A DNA stretch of 21,546 nt from JAFGGG01 sp964638895 (GTDB taxonomy: Bacteria; Spirochaetota; Spirochaetia; SZUA-6; RPPD01), in assembly GCA_964638895.1 (NCBI GenBank), contig CAZWYY010000059.1, positions 1 through 21,546 on the forward strand. The letters are read 5' to 3'. Position 1 is the first letter of the stretch. Each line of letters begins with the position of its first letter. Position numbers and translations under genes: made by a program. This document shows, piece after piece, positions 15,477 to 21,546 of this stretch. The notes under the pieces are model-generated. The model did no database searches. It was not told where the DNA came from and was given only the letters and a program-made list of their open reading frames with translations.

Positions 15477-15647
15477 TCAGGCATACGTATCTACAGTATG
15501 TTTTTCACCTATGGGAATAAAAATATCCCCTTTGATGCCTAAATAGAGAATAGACTTAATGTCCTTCGCATCAATGACGTTTTGTCGGGGAACCATTTCC
15601 AGGTTCTGAGGGATTTGTACTGGATTATTAACAAGATTAATTTCCAT
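15477..15647 (-). CDS. Small protein of unknown function, 56 residues
   Basis: A short gene between the TPR and NHL/VWA genes. The ATG at 15647 has GGAG seven bases upstream. The frame stays open upstream to 15797, but that part lies within the TPR gene in another frame and looks unnatural, so it was excluded. The product begins MEINLVNNPVQIPQNLEMVP and ends GEKHTVDTYA, with a hydrophobic centre (IKSILYLGIKGDIFIPIG) too short and too charged for a membrane helix. No family is recognised. The good ribosome-binding site, the TPR stop 55 bases upstream and the large gene 3 bases downstream support a real gene in the same transcript; a partner or chaperone role for a neighbour is speculation. Confidence 0.6.
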   Translation of the reverse strand: MEINLVNNPVQIPQNLEMVPRQNVIDAKDIKSILYLGIKGDIFIPIGEKHTVDTYA

Positions 15648-15702
15648 CTTAATACTCCATCTTGATGTTCGACGTATTCCGGGGCGGAGTTTAGCGGGAA
15701 AT

Positions 15703-16401
15703 TTATTTTTTTTGTTTGTTCGGTCCGCCGGATTTTTGCGGTGAAATAATCCGGCGCAGGTGGTCGGCGATCTCCCGGTTGCCGCGGGAATGCTCAAGCG
15801 CCTTACGCAGGTAGGCCTTGGCGTCCATAAGCTTTCCGGCCTTGAAATAGGCCCAGCCCAGTGAGTCCATATACACGGGGTTTCCGGGGTTAAGCTTAAG
15901 GGCCTTTTTACAGAGTTCTACGGCCTGGGCGGGATTCAGGTTTTCCTCGGCGTACACAAACCCCAGGTTGTTCAGGGCCCCGGCGTAATCCGGTTTCAGC
16001 TCCAGGGCCTTTTCCAGAAATTTGACGCACTCGCCTATTTTTTTCTGAGCGTACAGCGCGTAACCCATGGAGGCGTATACCTGTGGCGATTCCACCCCGA
16101 GGTCGATCAAGTGCTTGAACTCCATTTCCGCCAGGCGAAAGCGTCCGGTTTTTGAATAGATGAATCCCAGGATCATCCTGCATTGGAAGATTTGGAACAG
16201 GTTCTGGTGGCTGAGCAGCACCTGCTCCAGGCAGATGATGGCCTCATCGTAAGCGCCGAGCTGGGTGTATACCAGCCCCAGGTAATAGGCCAGCTCCGGG
16301 TTGTCTTCGGGCTTCTGCTCCAGGGCCAAAAGCTCTTTTTTTGCCTGCTCGTAGCGCTTCTGATTATAAAGGCGTATGCCCCTTTTGAGTGTGGCTCTCA
16401 T
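15703..16401 (-). CDS. Tetratricopeptide-repeat protein
   Basis: A 232-residue protein made almost wholly of TPR helices, about five or six units, including YNQKRYEQAKKELLALEQ, AYYLGLVYTQLGAYDEAI, YASMGYALYAQKKIGECV, LNNLGFVYAEENLNPAQA and MDSLGWAYFKAGKLMDAK. It has no signal peptide, so it is probably cytoplasmic and a protein-binding scaffold. The tail is Lys/Gly/Pro-rich (SPQKSGGPNKQKK). The ATG at 16401 was chosen because it overlaps the surE stop as ATGA, a common coupled arrangement; a TTG-started extension to 16425 would lie wholly inside surE. The ligand is unknown. Confidence 0.88.
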   Translation of the reverse strand: MRATLKRGIRLYNQKRYEQAKKELLALEQKPEDNPELAYYLGLVYTQLGAYDEAIICLEQVLLSHQNLFQIFQCRMILGFIYSKTGRFRLAEMEFKHLIDLGVESPQVYASMGYALYAQKKIGECVKFLEKALELKPDYAGALNNLGFVYAEENLNPAQAVELCKKALKLNPGNPVYMDSLGWAYFKAGKLMDAKAYLRKALEHSRGNREIADHLRRIISPQKSGGPNKQKK

Positions 16402-17159
16402 ACCTGCATGGACTCTCCTTTCCAAAAATCCAGATTCTGGTACTTGATCTCGATCTCATGATTTGCCGGATGGATCAGCACCGGTGAAATGGAAACGGCC
16501 CCGTTGGAGACGGCGTCGAAATCCGAGCCCTCCTCCTTATGCGAATACGGGTCCTCGCCCTGCAGAAAACAGTACATGGTGCCGTCCGGCGCGTTGAACC
16601 GGGCGAAATTGTCCCTGTAAATTCTGCGGGAGGGAAAGGTGATTCTGGGCGAGAGGGGAAAGCCGCTGTGGGGCGGGAAGTTGATGTTGACAAAATGATC
16701 TTCCGACCACTCGTCAAGCAGCAGCTGCAGGTTCCTGGCCATAAACTCAACAGGTTGGGTGAACATGAAATTGCTGTTTATACCCGAAAGCGAAACCGCG
16801 CACGCGGGCCGGCCGAACAGCGCGCCCTGCCTGGCCGCGGCCACCGTGCCCGAGTACAGGATGTCCGTGCCCAGGTTGGGGCCGTGGTTGATCCCGGAGA
16901 TAACCATGTCTATCCGCCCGGGAACAAAGGCCAGAAAGGCAAGAAGCACGCAGTCGACCGGTGTGCCGTTTACCACGAACTCACGCTCCCCCTTCTGTTT
17001 CACCCTGATTGGATTCTTCAGCGAGACCGAGTGCGAGCTTCCGCTCATCTCGCGCTCCGGCGCAATCAGCCACACCTCGTGCTCGGCCTGTAGGCGTTGA
17101 TGCAGGAGGGTCAACCCCTGACTCTCGATGCCGTCGTCATTGGTTAAAAGGATGCGCAT
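16398..17159 (-). CDS. surE: 5'/3'-nucleotidase SurE
   Basis: A 253-residue enzyme of the SurE family, which dephosphorylates nucleoside monophosphates (and in some members short polyphosphate) using a divalent metal in the cytoplasm. The family signature opens the protein: MRILLTNDDGIES with metal ligands Asp8 and Asp9, then Ser39 in EMSGSSHSVSL, and Asn91 in ISGINHGPNLGTDI. The next conserved block, YSGTVAAARQGALFG, is also present. Length is normal for the family. It is the first gene of the minus-strand block and overlaps the TPR gene by four bases. It is divergent from lnt across about 100 bases. Upstream, only a weak GGGA precedes the ATG at 17159. Confidence 0.96.
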   Translation of the reverse strand: MRILLTNDDGIESQGLTLLHQRLQAEHEVWLIAPEREMSGSSHSVSLKNPIRVKQKGEREFVVNGTPVDCVLLAFLAFVPGRIDMVISGINHGPNLGTDILYSGTVAAARQGALFGRPACAVSLSGINSNFMFTQPVEFMARNLQLLLDEWSEDHFVNINFPPHSGFPLSPRITFPSRRIYRDNFARFNAPDGTMYCFLQGEDPYSHKEEGSDFDAVSNGAVSISPVLIHPANHEIEIKYQNLDFWKGESMQV

Positions 17160-17176
17160 AGTATGTTCCCATAGCT

Positions 17177-17224
17177 GGTCTATACGCGTACTTTACCCAC
17201 AAACACAAAATAAATCAATAGACC
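17177..17224. repeat. Inverted repeat GGTCTAT...ATAGACC between surE and lnt
   Basis: Seven-base arms at 17177-17183 and 17218-17224 with 34 bases between, centred in the divergent surE/lnt intergenic region, where a shared operator would be expected. No convincing pair of promoter hexamers was found here in either direction, so a regulatory role is a guess. Confidence 0.25.
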
Positions 17225-17260
17225 GGCCGGGTATTGTATTTAAGCCTGCGGCGCGCTACT

Positions 17261-18997
17261 ATGGTGACCATGAACAGATATCCGCGAATCACGCTCATCT
17301 GCCTTGCCCTGATGTCGGCCGTGCTACTTCCGCTGGCCCTGCCCAATGAGATTTTTATTAACGGAAATCCCCTGCTGGGCCTATGCGCTTTAAGCTTTTT
17401 TTTCCTGGCCATATACCGCGCCCCCGGTTTCGGGTTCGCCTCGGTGCTGGGCGTACTCTTCGGCGCCGTGTCCACGGTGCTTGCCAACTACTGGCTCTCG
17501 AACTTTGGGGATTACTCGGTCTGGACCCTGGGCGGGGTGACCCTGGGCTACACAGGGTATAACGCCCTGCTTGCGCCCATACTCTACGGCTTTATCAAGA
17601 TAAAACCGCGTTACCGTGTGCTGCTACTGGCTGTGGTCTGGGCCGTGTACGAATACCTGAAATCAAGCGGGTTTCTGGGGTACCCGTGGGGGCTGATCGC
17701 CTACCCGGTGCATGCCATCCTGCCCCTGGTTCAGTTTGTGGACATTACCGGGTTATGGGGCCTTTCGTTCCTCATGGCCTATATTAATGCCCTGGGCGCG
17801 GAGATCCTGGAACACCTGTTTCCCGCTGTTCGGGTCCCCGGCGGCTCCGAACCCGGCGGTCTTGAGGCTCCTCTTTACGCGCGGACAATTCCCCCCCCGG
17901 CGTTGATACCACGGACAATTATCCCCCGGGACCGGCATCCCCTGCCCTGGACGGATCACGCCCTGTTCGCGGCAGCCCTGGTCGCGCTGGCCCTGGGCTA
18001 CGGCGCGCTGCGCATGCTTGTTCCCATACCCGTGGAAAGAGAGGTCGACATGCTGCTTATCCAGCAGAACAAGGACCCCTGGAGAAGGGGCATGAGCGAC
18101 ACAAGCATCAAAGGGGCGCGCGATCTCACCATGCAGGGCATTGCCGAATCGCTGCAAAAATACGGGAAGCGCCCGGACCTGATCGCCTGGAACGAAACCT
18201 CGCTGCGCTATGTAGGCAGGGCTGATCTTGAGTTTTTCAAAAGCACCCGCTGCTACAACCTTATCGGCGCGCCCGTCACCATCAGCAACGAGCCCTACAG
18301 CGCCTACAACGCCTCCATCCTGATCTCTCCGGAGGGCGAACCCCTGGCTTATTACGCCAAACAGCACCCAGTGCCCTTTGTGGAGAGCATCCCGTTCTGG
18401 AACCTGCCCCTGGTGCGGGAGTTTTTTCAACAGGTGGTGGGCATAGGCAGCTTCTGGTCCATGGGTGACGAGTTCAAGGTTTTTACCCTGCCGCTGCCCG
18501 ACGGCGGCACGCTCAGGTTCGGTACCCCCATCTGCTTTGAAGACGTGTTTCCCGATCTCTGCCGCCGCTTTTTTCTGGACGGAGCCGGCGGACACCCCGC
18601 GGAACTGCTCATCAATATGTCAAACGACTCCTGGTCAAAGACCACATCGGCGCTTACCCAGCACCTGGCCGCGGCCCGCTTCCGGGCCGTCGAAAACCGC
18701 AGGACCCTGGTACGGGCCACCAACGCCGGGATTACCTCGGTCATCGACGCCTATGGGGCGGTAATCGCCTCCACCCCGGTGTTTAAGCCCAACTACCTGC
18801 TGACCCGCGTCCCGGTGTATGCCCCGCGCGCCTACACCCCCTACACGCTTTTTGGTGACTATGTGGCCTACGCCCTGGCCCTGATCATCCTGGCGGTGCT
18901 GGCGGAATACGCCCTGGGTCCCCGGCTGCTGGAATTTCTCATGCGCGGAAACAAAAGAGGCCGGACCGGGAACAGCGGGGCACGGGCAAGGGATTAG
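17261..18997 (+). CDS. lnt: Apolipoprotein N-acyltransferase Lnt
   Basis: A 578-residue inner-membrane enzyme that transfers an acyl chain to the N-terminal cysteine of lipoproteins, the last step of their maturation. The N-terminal part has about six membrane helices, including YPWGLIAYPVHAILPLVQF. The periplasmic nitrilase-like domain (about 260-535) carries the triad: Glu312 in WNETSL, Lys367 in YYAKQHPVPFVE and Cys425 in TPICFEDVFPD. Further family segments are NMSNDSW and LVRATNAGITSVIDAYG. A final helix (about 540-560) and a basic tail KRGRTG follow. It is longer than E. coli Lnt (512), partly from a Pro-rich segment at about 190-230. ATG 17261 was preferred; ATG 17270 is possible and a TTG at 17234 is unlikely. 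No clear Shine-Dalgarno sequence precedes it. Confidence 0.95.
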   Translation: MVTMNRYPRITLICLALMSAVLLPLALPNEIFINGNPLLGLCALSFFFLAIYRAPGFGFASVLGVLFGAVSTVLANYWLSNFGDYSVWTLGGVTLGYTGYNALLAPILYGFIKIKPRYRVLLLAVVWAVYEYLKSSGFLGYPWGLIAYPVHAILPLVQFVDITGLWGLSFLMAYINALGAEILEHLFPAVRVPGGSEPGGLEAPLYARTIPPPALIPRTIIPRDRHPLPWTDHALFAAALVALALGYGALRMLVPIPVEREVDMLLIQQNKDPWRRGMSDTSIKGARDLTMQGIAESLQKYGKRPDLIAWNETSLRYVGRADLEFFKSTRCYNLIGAPVTISNEPYSAYNASILISPEGEPLAYYAKQHPVPFVESIPFWNLPLVREFFQQVVGIGSFWSMGDEFKVFTLPLPDGGTLRFGTPICFEDVFPDLCRRFFLDGAGGHPAELLINMSNDSWSKTTSALTQHLAAARFRAVENRRTLVRATNAGITSVIDAYGAVIASTPVFKPNYLLTRVPVYAPRAYTPYTLFGDYVAYALALIILAVLAEYALGPRLLEFLMRGNKRGRTGNSGARARD

Positions 18998-19142
18998 GAC
19001 GCGCGGAACCATGGAACCGACACCGGGAAACGCGGGCTTGAGAATAGGGAACGCGAGCGCGGGAGCAAAAGGCGCCAAAACAGGGGGGCGCGTGCCTGGT
19101 ACAGGGAAGGCGGAAATAATGCTGCGTATCCCGATTGAAACA

Positions 19143-19171
19143 ATGACACCAGCCGGATTTTTGCGTATTAT
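19143..19171 (+). promoter_or_regulatory. Near-consensus sigma70 promoter for the Mut7-C gene
   Basis: ATGACA at 19143-19148 (five of six), a 17-base spacer and TATTAT at 19166-19171 (five of six). The expected transcription start is about 19178, only some five bases before the ATG at 19183, so the mRNA may be almost leaderless. No ribosome-binding site precedes that ATG, which fits. Confidence 0.5.
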
Positions 19172-19182
19172 GTAAATGGCAT

Positions 19183-19944
19183 ATGGCAAGCGTGCTGATA
19201 CGGTTTTATGAAGAGCTTAATTATTTCCTGACGCCTGAGCACAGGAAACGGCGCTTTACACGGGAGTTTGCCCCGGGCGCAAGCGTAAAACACCTGATTG
19301 AAAACCTGGGCGTGCCTCATACCGAGGTGGACCTGATCCTGGCCAACGGCGACTCCGTGGGCTTTGACTACCGTCTTCGTGACGGGGACATCATCAGCGT
19401 ATACCCGGTCTTTGAATCCTTCGACATCGGCACGCTCTCCAGGGTCAGGCCAAAGCCCCTACGCGAGCTGGGGTTTGTACTTGACGTACACCTGGGCACG
19501 CTGGCCACGGAGCTGCGCCTATTGGGGTTCGACACGATCTACCAAAACAACCTGGACGACGATACCCTGGCCGCCTGCTCCCGCCGGGAGCACAGGATCC
19601 TCCTTACGCGCGACCGTGGACTGTTAAAGCGTAAAACAGTGACCCACGGCTATTACATTCGCTCTCGCATTCTGCACCGCCAGCTGGGGGAGATCATACT
19701 CCGCTTCGACCTGCGCTCCTCCATAAGACCCTTTACGCGCTGCCTGAAATGTAATACCCTGCTTGAGGACCTGCACAAAAGCGAGGTAAAGGACAGGGTC
19801 CCGTCCTTTGTGTACCGCAGTTATAAAAGCTTCAAGCAGTGCCCCACCTGCCGCAACATCTACTGGAAAGGCAGCCACTGGGGGCATATGCAGAAACACC
19901 TGCAGCGGATATTTTCCGGCGACGATGCTACCGGGGAAAGGTGA
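19183..19944 (+). CDS. Ubiquitin-like (ThiS-type) plus Mut7-C RNase-fold protein with zinc ribbon
   Basis: A 253-residue protein. Residues 1-85 form a ThiS/MoaD-like beta-grasp domain (VLIRFYEELNYFL, then LRDGDIISVYPVFESF), lacking the C-terminal Gly-Gly needed for conjugation. Residues 95-180 match the Mut7-C domain, a PIN-related fold: LGFVLDVHLGTLATELRLLG with Asp101, and HRILLTRDRGLLKR with Asp144 as likely acidic site residues. A zinc ribbon follows: C187-x2-C190 and C220-x2-C223, then KGSHWGHM. Many bacteria have this architecture; a nuclease activity is predicted from fold. The ATG at 19183 has no Shine-Dalgarno. The DUF47 start lies nine bases after its stop, and its TGA sits inside the ribosome-binding site of that gene. 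Confidence 0.88.
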   Translation: MASVLIRFYEELNYFLTPEHRKRRFTREFAPGASVKHLIENLGVPHTEVDLILANGDSVGFDYRLRDGDIISVYPVFESFDIGTLSRVRPKPLRELGFVLDVHLGTLATELRLLGFDTIYQNNLDDDTLAACSRREHRILLTRDRGLLKRKTVTHGYYIRSRILHRQLGEIILRFDLRSSIRPFTRCLKCNTLLEDLHKSEVKDRVPSFVYRSYKSFKQCPTCRNIYWKGSHWGHMQKHLQRIFSGDDATGER

Positions 19945-19953
19945 TAAGCTGTT

Positions 19954-20601
19954 TTGAGTTTCCTATGGAAAAAAGAGAAATCCATTCTGGCCAAGATCGA
20001 GCGCTACCTTGTAGAGTGTGATACGGGCGCCGAGCGCTTCCTGGCCTGCATGCGTCGCCTGATCGAGCGGAACTCGAGCGGCGCCGAAGAAGATTTAATC
20101 AGGCGCGTGCATGAATCCGAATCCAGGGCCGACGACCTGCGCCGGGAGATCGAGTACGAGCTGTACAACAAGGCCCTGATCCCGGAGTCAAGGGAGGACA
20201 TACTGAACATCCTGGAGAACCTGGACGCCATCCCCAACACCTTCGAGGAGATCTGTTTCGAGATGTGCCTGGAAAAAATCGAGATCCCCGGGCAGCTTAA
20301 ACAGGGGTTTCTGGAATTGGTGGACAAAAGCCTGCACGCCTTCTCACTGATCCGCGTAGCCCTGCGCGGGCTGTTTTATAAAAAGATTGACGTAATGGAA
20401 GACATCGAACGGGTGGACCGCTATGAGAGCGAGGTGGACTCGATCGAAAGGGACCTTATCGGCCGGGTCTTTGATTCGGAACTGCCCAAGGCCGATAAGA
20501 TACAGCTGCGCCAGATCATAAAGAGTATCGCCCGTATCTCTGATCTGGCCCAGGCCGTAGGGGACAAGCTTACCATCGCCATCGTGAAACGAAGGATTTG
20601 A
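19954..20601 (+). CDS. DUF47 family protein (PhoU-like, phosphate-transport accessory)
   Basis: A 215-residue all-helical protein of the TIGR00153/DUF47 family, distantly related to PhoU and typically encoded beside PiT transporters, where it is thought to modulate phosphate uptake. Charged heptad-like helices run throughout, with the family-type segments RVHESESRADDLRREIEYEL and VDRYESEVDSIERDLIGRVF, and NLDAIPNTFEEICFE between them. There is no signal peptide or membrane helix. The start is a TTG at 19954 (MSFLWKKEKSIL), preceded by AAAGGTGAT that overlaps the stop of the previous gene. The PiT gene begins six bases after its stop. The context makes a role at the inner face of the transporter likely. 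Confidence 0.92.
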   Translation: MSFLWKKEKSILAKIERYLVECDTGAERFLACMRRLIERNSSGAEEDLIRRVHESESRADDLRREIEYELYNKALIPESREDILNILENLDAIPNTFEEICFEMCLEKIEIPGQLKQGFLELVDKSLHAFSLIRVALRGLFYKKIDVMEDIERVDRYESEVDSIERDLIGRVFDSELPKADKIQLRQIIKSIARISDLAQAVGDKLTIAIVKRRI

Positions 20602-20607
20602 CGCCCC

Positions 20608-21546
20608 ATGCTTCCCTACCAGTTGTTAAGCGGCGCCTACCTGGGCTGGGCCCTGGGCAGGAACGATTCATCCAACATTTTCGGGCCTGCCATCGCGGCC
20701 AAGACCATGAAACTTTGGCAGGCCGTGATCCTCTGCGCGGCCTTCGTGATCATCGGCAGCGTGCTTCAGGGCGCGGGCGGGTTTGCCACCCTGGGCTCGC
20801 TGACCAGCCTTTCGGTCTCCATGGCCTTCATCGCCTCCCTGGCCGCGGCCGCCACGGTCACGGTCATGAACCTATTGAAGCTGCCGGCGTCCACCTCACA
20901 GGCCATGGTGGGCTCGCTGCTGTGCGCGGGTATCCTGCAGCGGAAGCTTGACCTCTTAAACCTGGACAAGGTGCTTGTTTGCTGGGTGGCCACCCCGCTG
21001 ACCACGGCCTGCCTGGCCTACGCGGGATACAAACTTGTGGGGCTTGTGATCAACGCCCTGCCCATAAACATCTTTACCCAGGACAAACTGGTGCGTGTGG
21101 GGCTGATCTTCGCCGGCGCCTACAGCGCCTACGCCCTGGGCGCAAACAATGTGGCCAATGTTACCGGGGTGTACGTGGCCAGCTCCCTGCTTGAACCCCT
21201 GCCGGCCGCGCTTCTGGGCGGGGCCTGTATCGCCCTGGGCGTATGGAGTTATAGCAAAAAGGTGATGCTTACCGTGGGCAAAAGGCTTGTGGCCATGGAC
21301 TCGTACTCGGCCTTCGTCACCGTGCTGGCGGTGGGGCTTACCGTGCATTTCTTCGCCTTTGTGGGCGTACCCGTCTCCACCTCCCAGGCAGTGATCGGGG
21401 CCGTGCTGGGGATCGGGCTTTTAAAGGGCGTGCAGACCATAAATCTGAAAATCTTATTTCTGGTGTTTTTCGGCTGGATCGGCACGCCGTGCATCGCCGT
21501 GCTTTTAACCTTCGGCCTTTATACGCTTTATAACCTGATTTTATGA
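20608..21546 (+). CDS. PiT family inorganic phosphate transporter
   Basis: A 312-residue inner-membrane permease with about ten helices and the internal duplication of the PiT family: GRNDSSN (17-23) pairs with GANNVAN (178-184), and PASTSQAMVGSLLCAG (93-108) pairs with PVSTSQAVIGAVLGIG (255-270). The family takes up inorganic phosphate with protons or Na+. The first signature departs from the usual GANDVAN, with Arg for Ala and Ser-Ser for Val-Ala. It lacks the large central loop of longer members and is complete, with its TGA as the last three bases of the window. A weak AAGGA lies upstream of the ATG, and the six-base gap to the DUF47 gene indicates one operon. Confidence 0.95.
   Translation: MLPYQLLSGAYLGWALGRNDSSNIFGPAIAAKTMKLWQAVILCAAFVIIGSVLQGAGGFATLGSLTSLSVSMAFIASLAAAATVTVMNLLKLPASTSQAMVGSLLCAGILQRKLDLLNLDKVLVCWVATPLTTACLAYAGYKLVGLVINALPINIFTQDKLVRVGLIFAGAYSAYALGANNVANVTGVYVASSLLEPLPAALLGGACIALGVWSYSKKVMLTVGKRLVAMDSYSAFVTVLAVGLTVHFFAFVGVPVSTSQAVIGAVLGIGLLKGVQTINLKILFLVFFGWIGTPCIAVLLTFGLYTLYNLIL

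Noticed and set aside
15477..15797. 106-residue minus-strand gene including an Arg/Lys-rich N-terminal extension
   Set aside because: The first 50 codons overlap or closely follow the TPR gene in another frame and look unnatural; the ATG at 15647 has a proper GGAG site.
1..21546. CRISPR arrays, tRNA or rRNA genes, intact insertion sequences
   Set aside because: No regularly spaced repeats, no cloverleaf-like or rRNA-like stretches and no transposase with paired terminal repeats were recognised on reading both strands; a covariance-model search was not possible here.

Overview
The window is bacterial chromosomal DNA from a diderm, most likely a spirochaete. That placement is a moderate-confidence inference from Lnt-type lipoprotein processing, a signal-peptide-bearing outer-membrane-like protein, a secreted TPR/NHL/VWA protein and the SurE-TPR gene pair; no rRNA or universal marker is present. 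Base composition changes by eye: 1-3300 is AT-rich, 3400-7460 intermediate, 7478-8700 AT-rich again, and everything right of about 10 kb is GC-rich with strong G/C third positions. The left 10 kb looks like accessory DNA and the right part like core genome.

Left region (1-3255): an outer-membrane-like protein and an alpha/beta-hydrolase esterase, then about 850 bases of mostly decayed DNA ending in a truncated YGG-repeat protein. Middle region (3252-8419): a strong sigma70-like promoter precedes five co-directional genes. These are a cysteine-less permease paralogue, a membrane-anchored DUF362 protein, an ArsP/UPF0718-type permease, a cytoplasmic DUF362 protein with two [4Fe-4S] ferredoxin motifs, and a one-piece HTH plus ImmA/IrrE metallopeptidase regulator. 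Two paralogous permeases alternating with two paralogous DUF362 proteins, one predicted on each side of the membrane, look like a coherent and possibly undescribed membrane system. It is the best candidate for novelty here.

Next (8713-9857, minus strand) is a lipoprotein gene with an Ig-like domain, apparently broken by two frame changes and probably an internal deletion.

Minus-strand core block (10022-17159, read right to left): surE, a TPR protein (ATGA overlap), a 56-residue unknown protein, a secreted TPR-NHL-VWA protein, a response regulator, a membrane histidine kinase with a V4R-like sensor domain, and a second response regulator. Tight junctions suggest one long transcription unit, with a possible internal promoter ahead of the first regulator. 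Both regulators are receiver-only, so output is probably by protein interaction.

Plus-strand core block (17261-21546): lnt, then a ubiquitin-like/Mut7-C RNase-fold protein with its own near-consensus promoter and perhaps almost no leader, then a DUF47 (PhoU-like) protein and a PiT phosphate transporter. The last two form a standard low-affinity phosphate uptake pair.

No rRNA, tRNA, CRISPR array or intact insertion sequence was seen.
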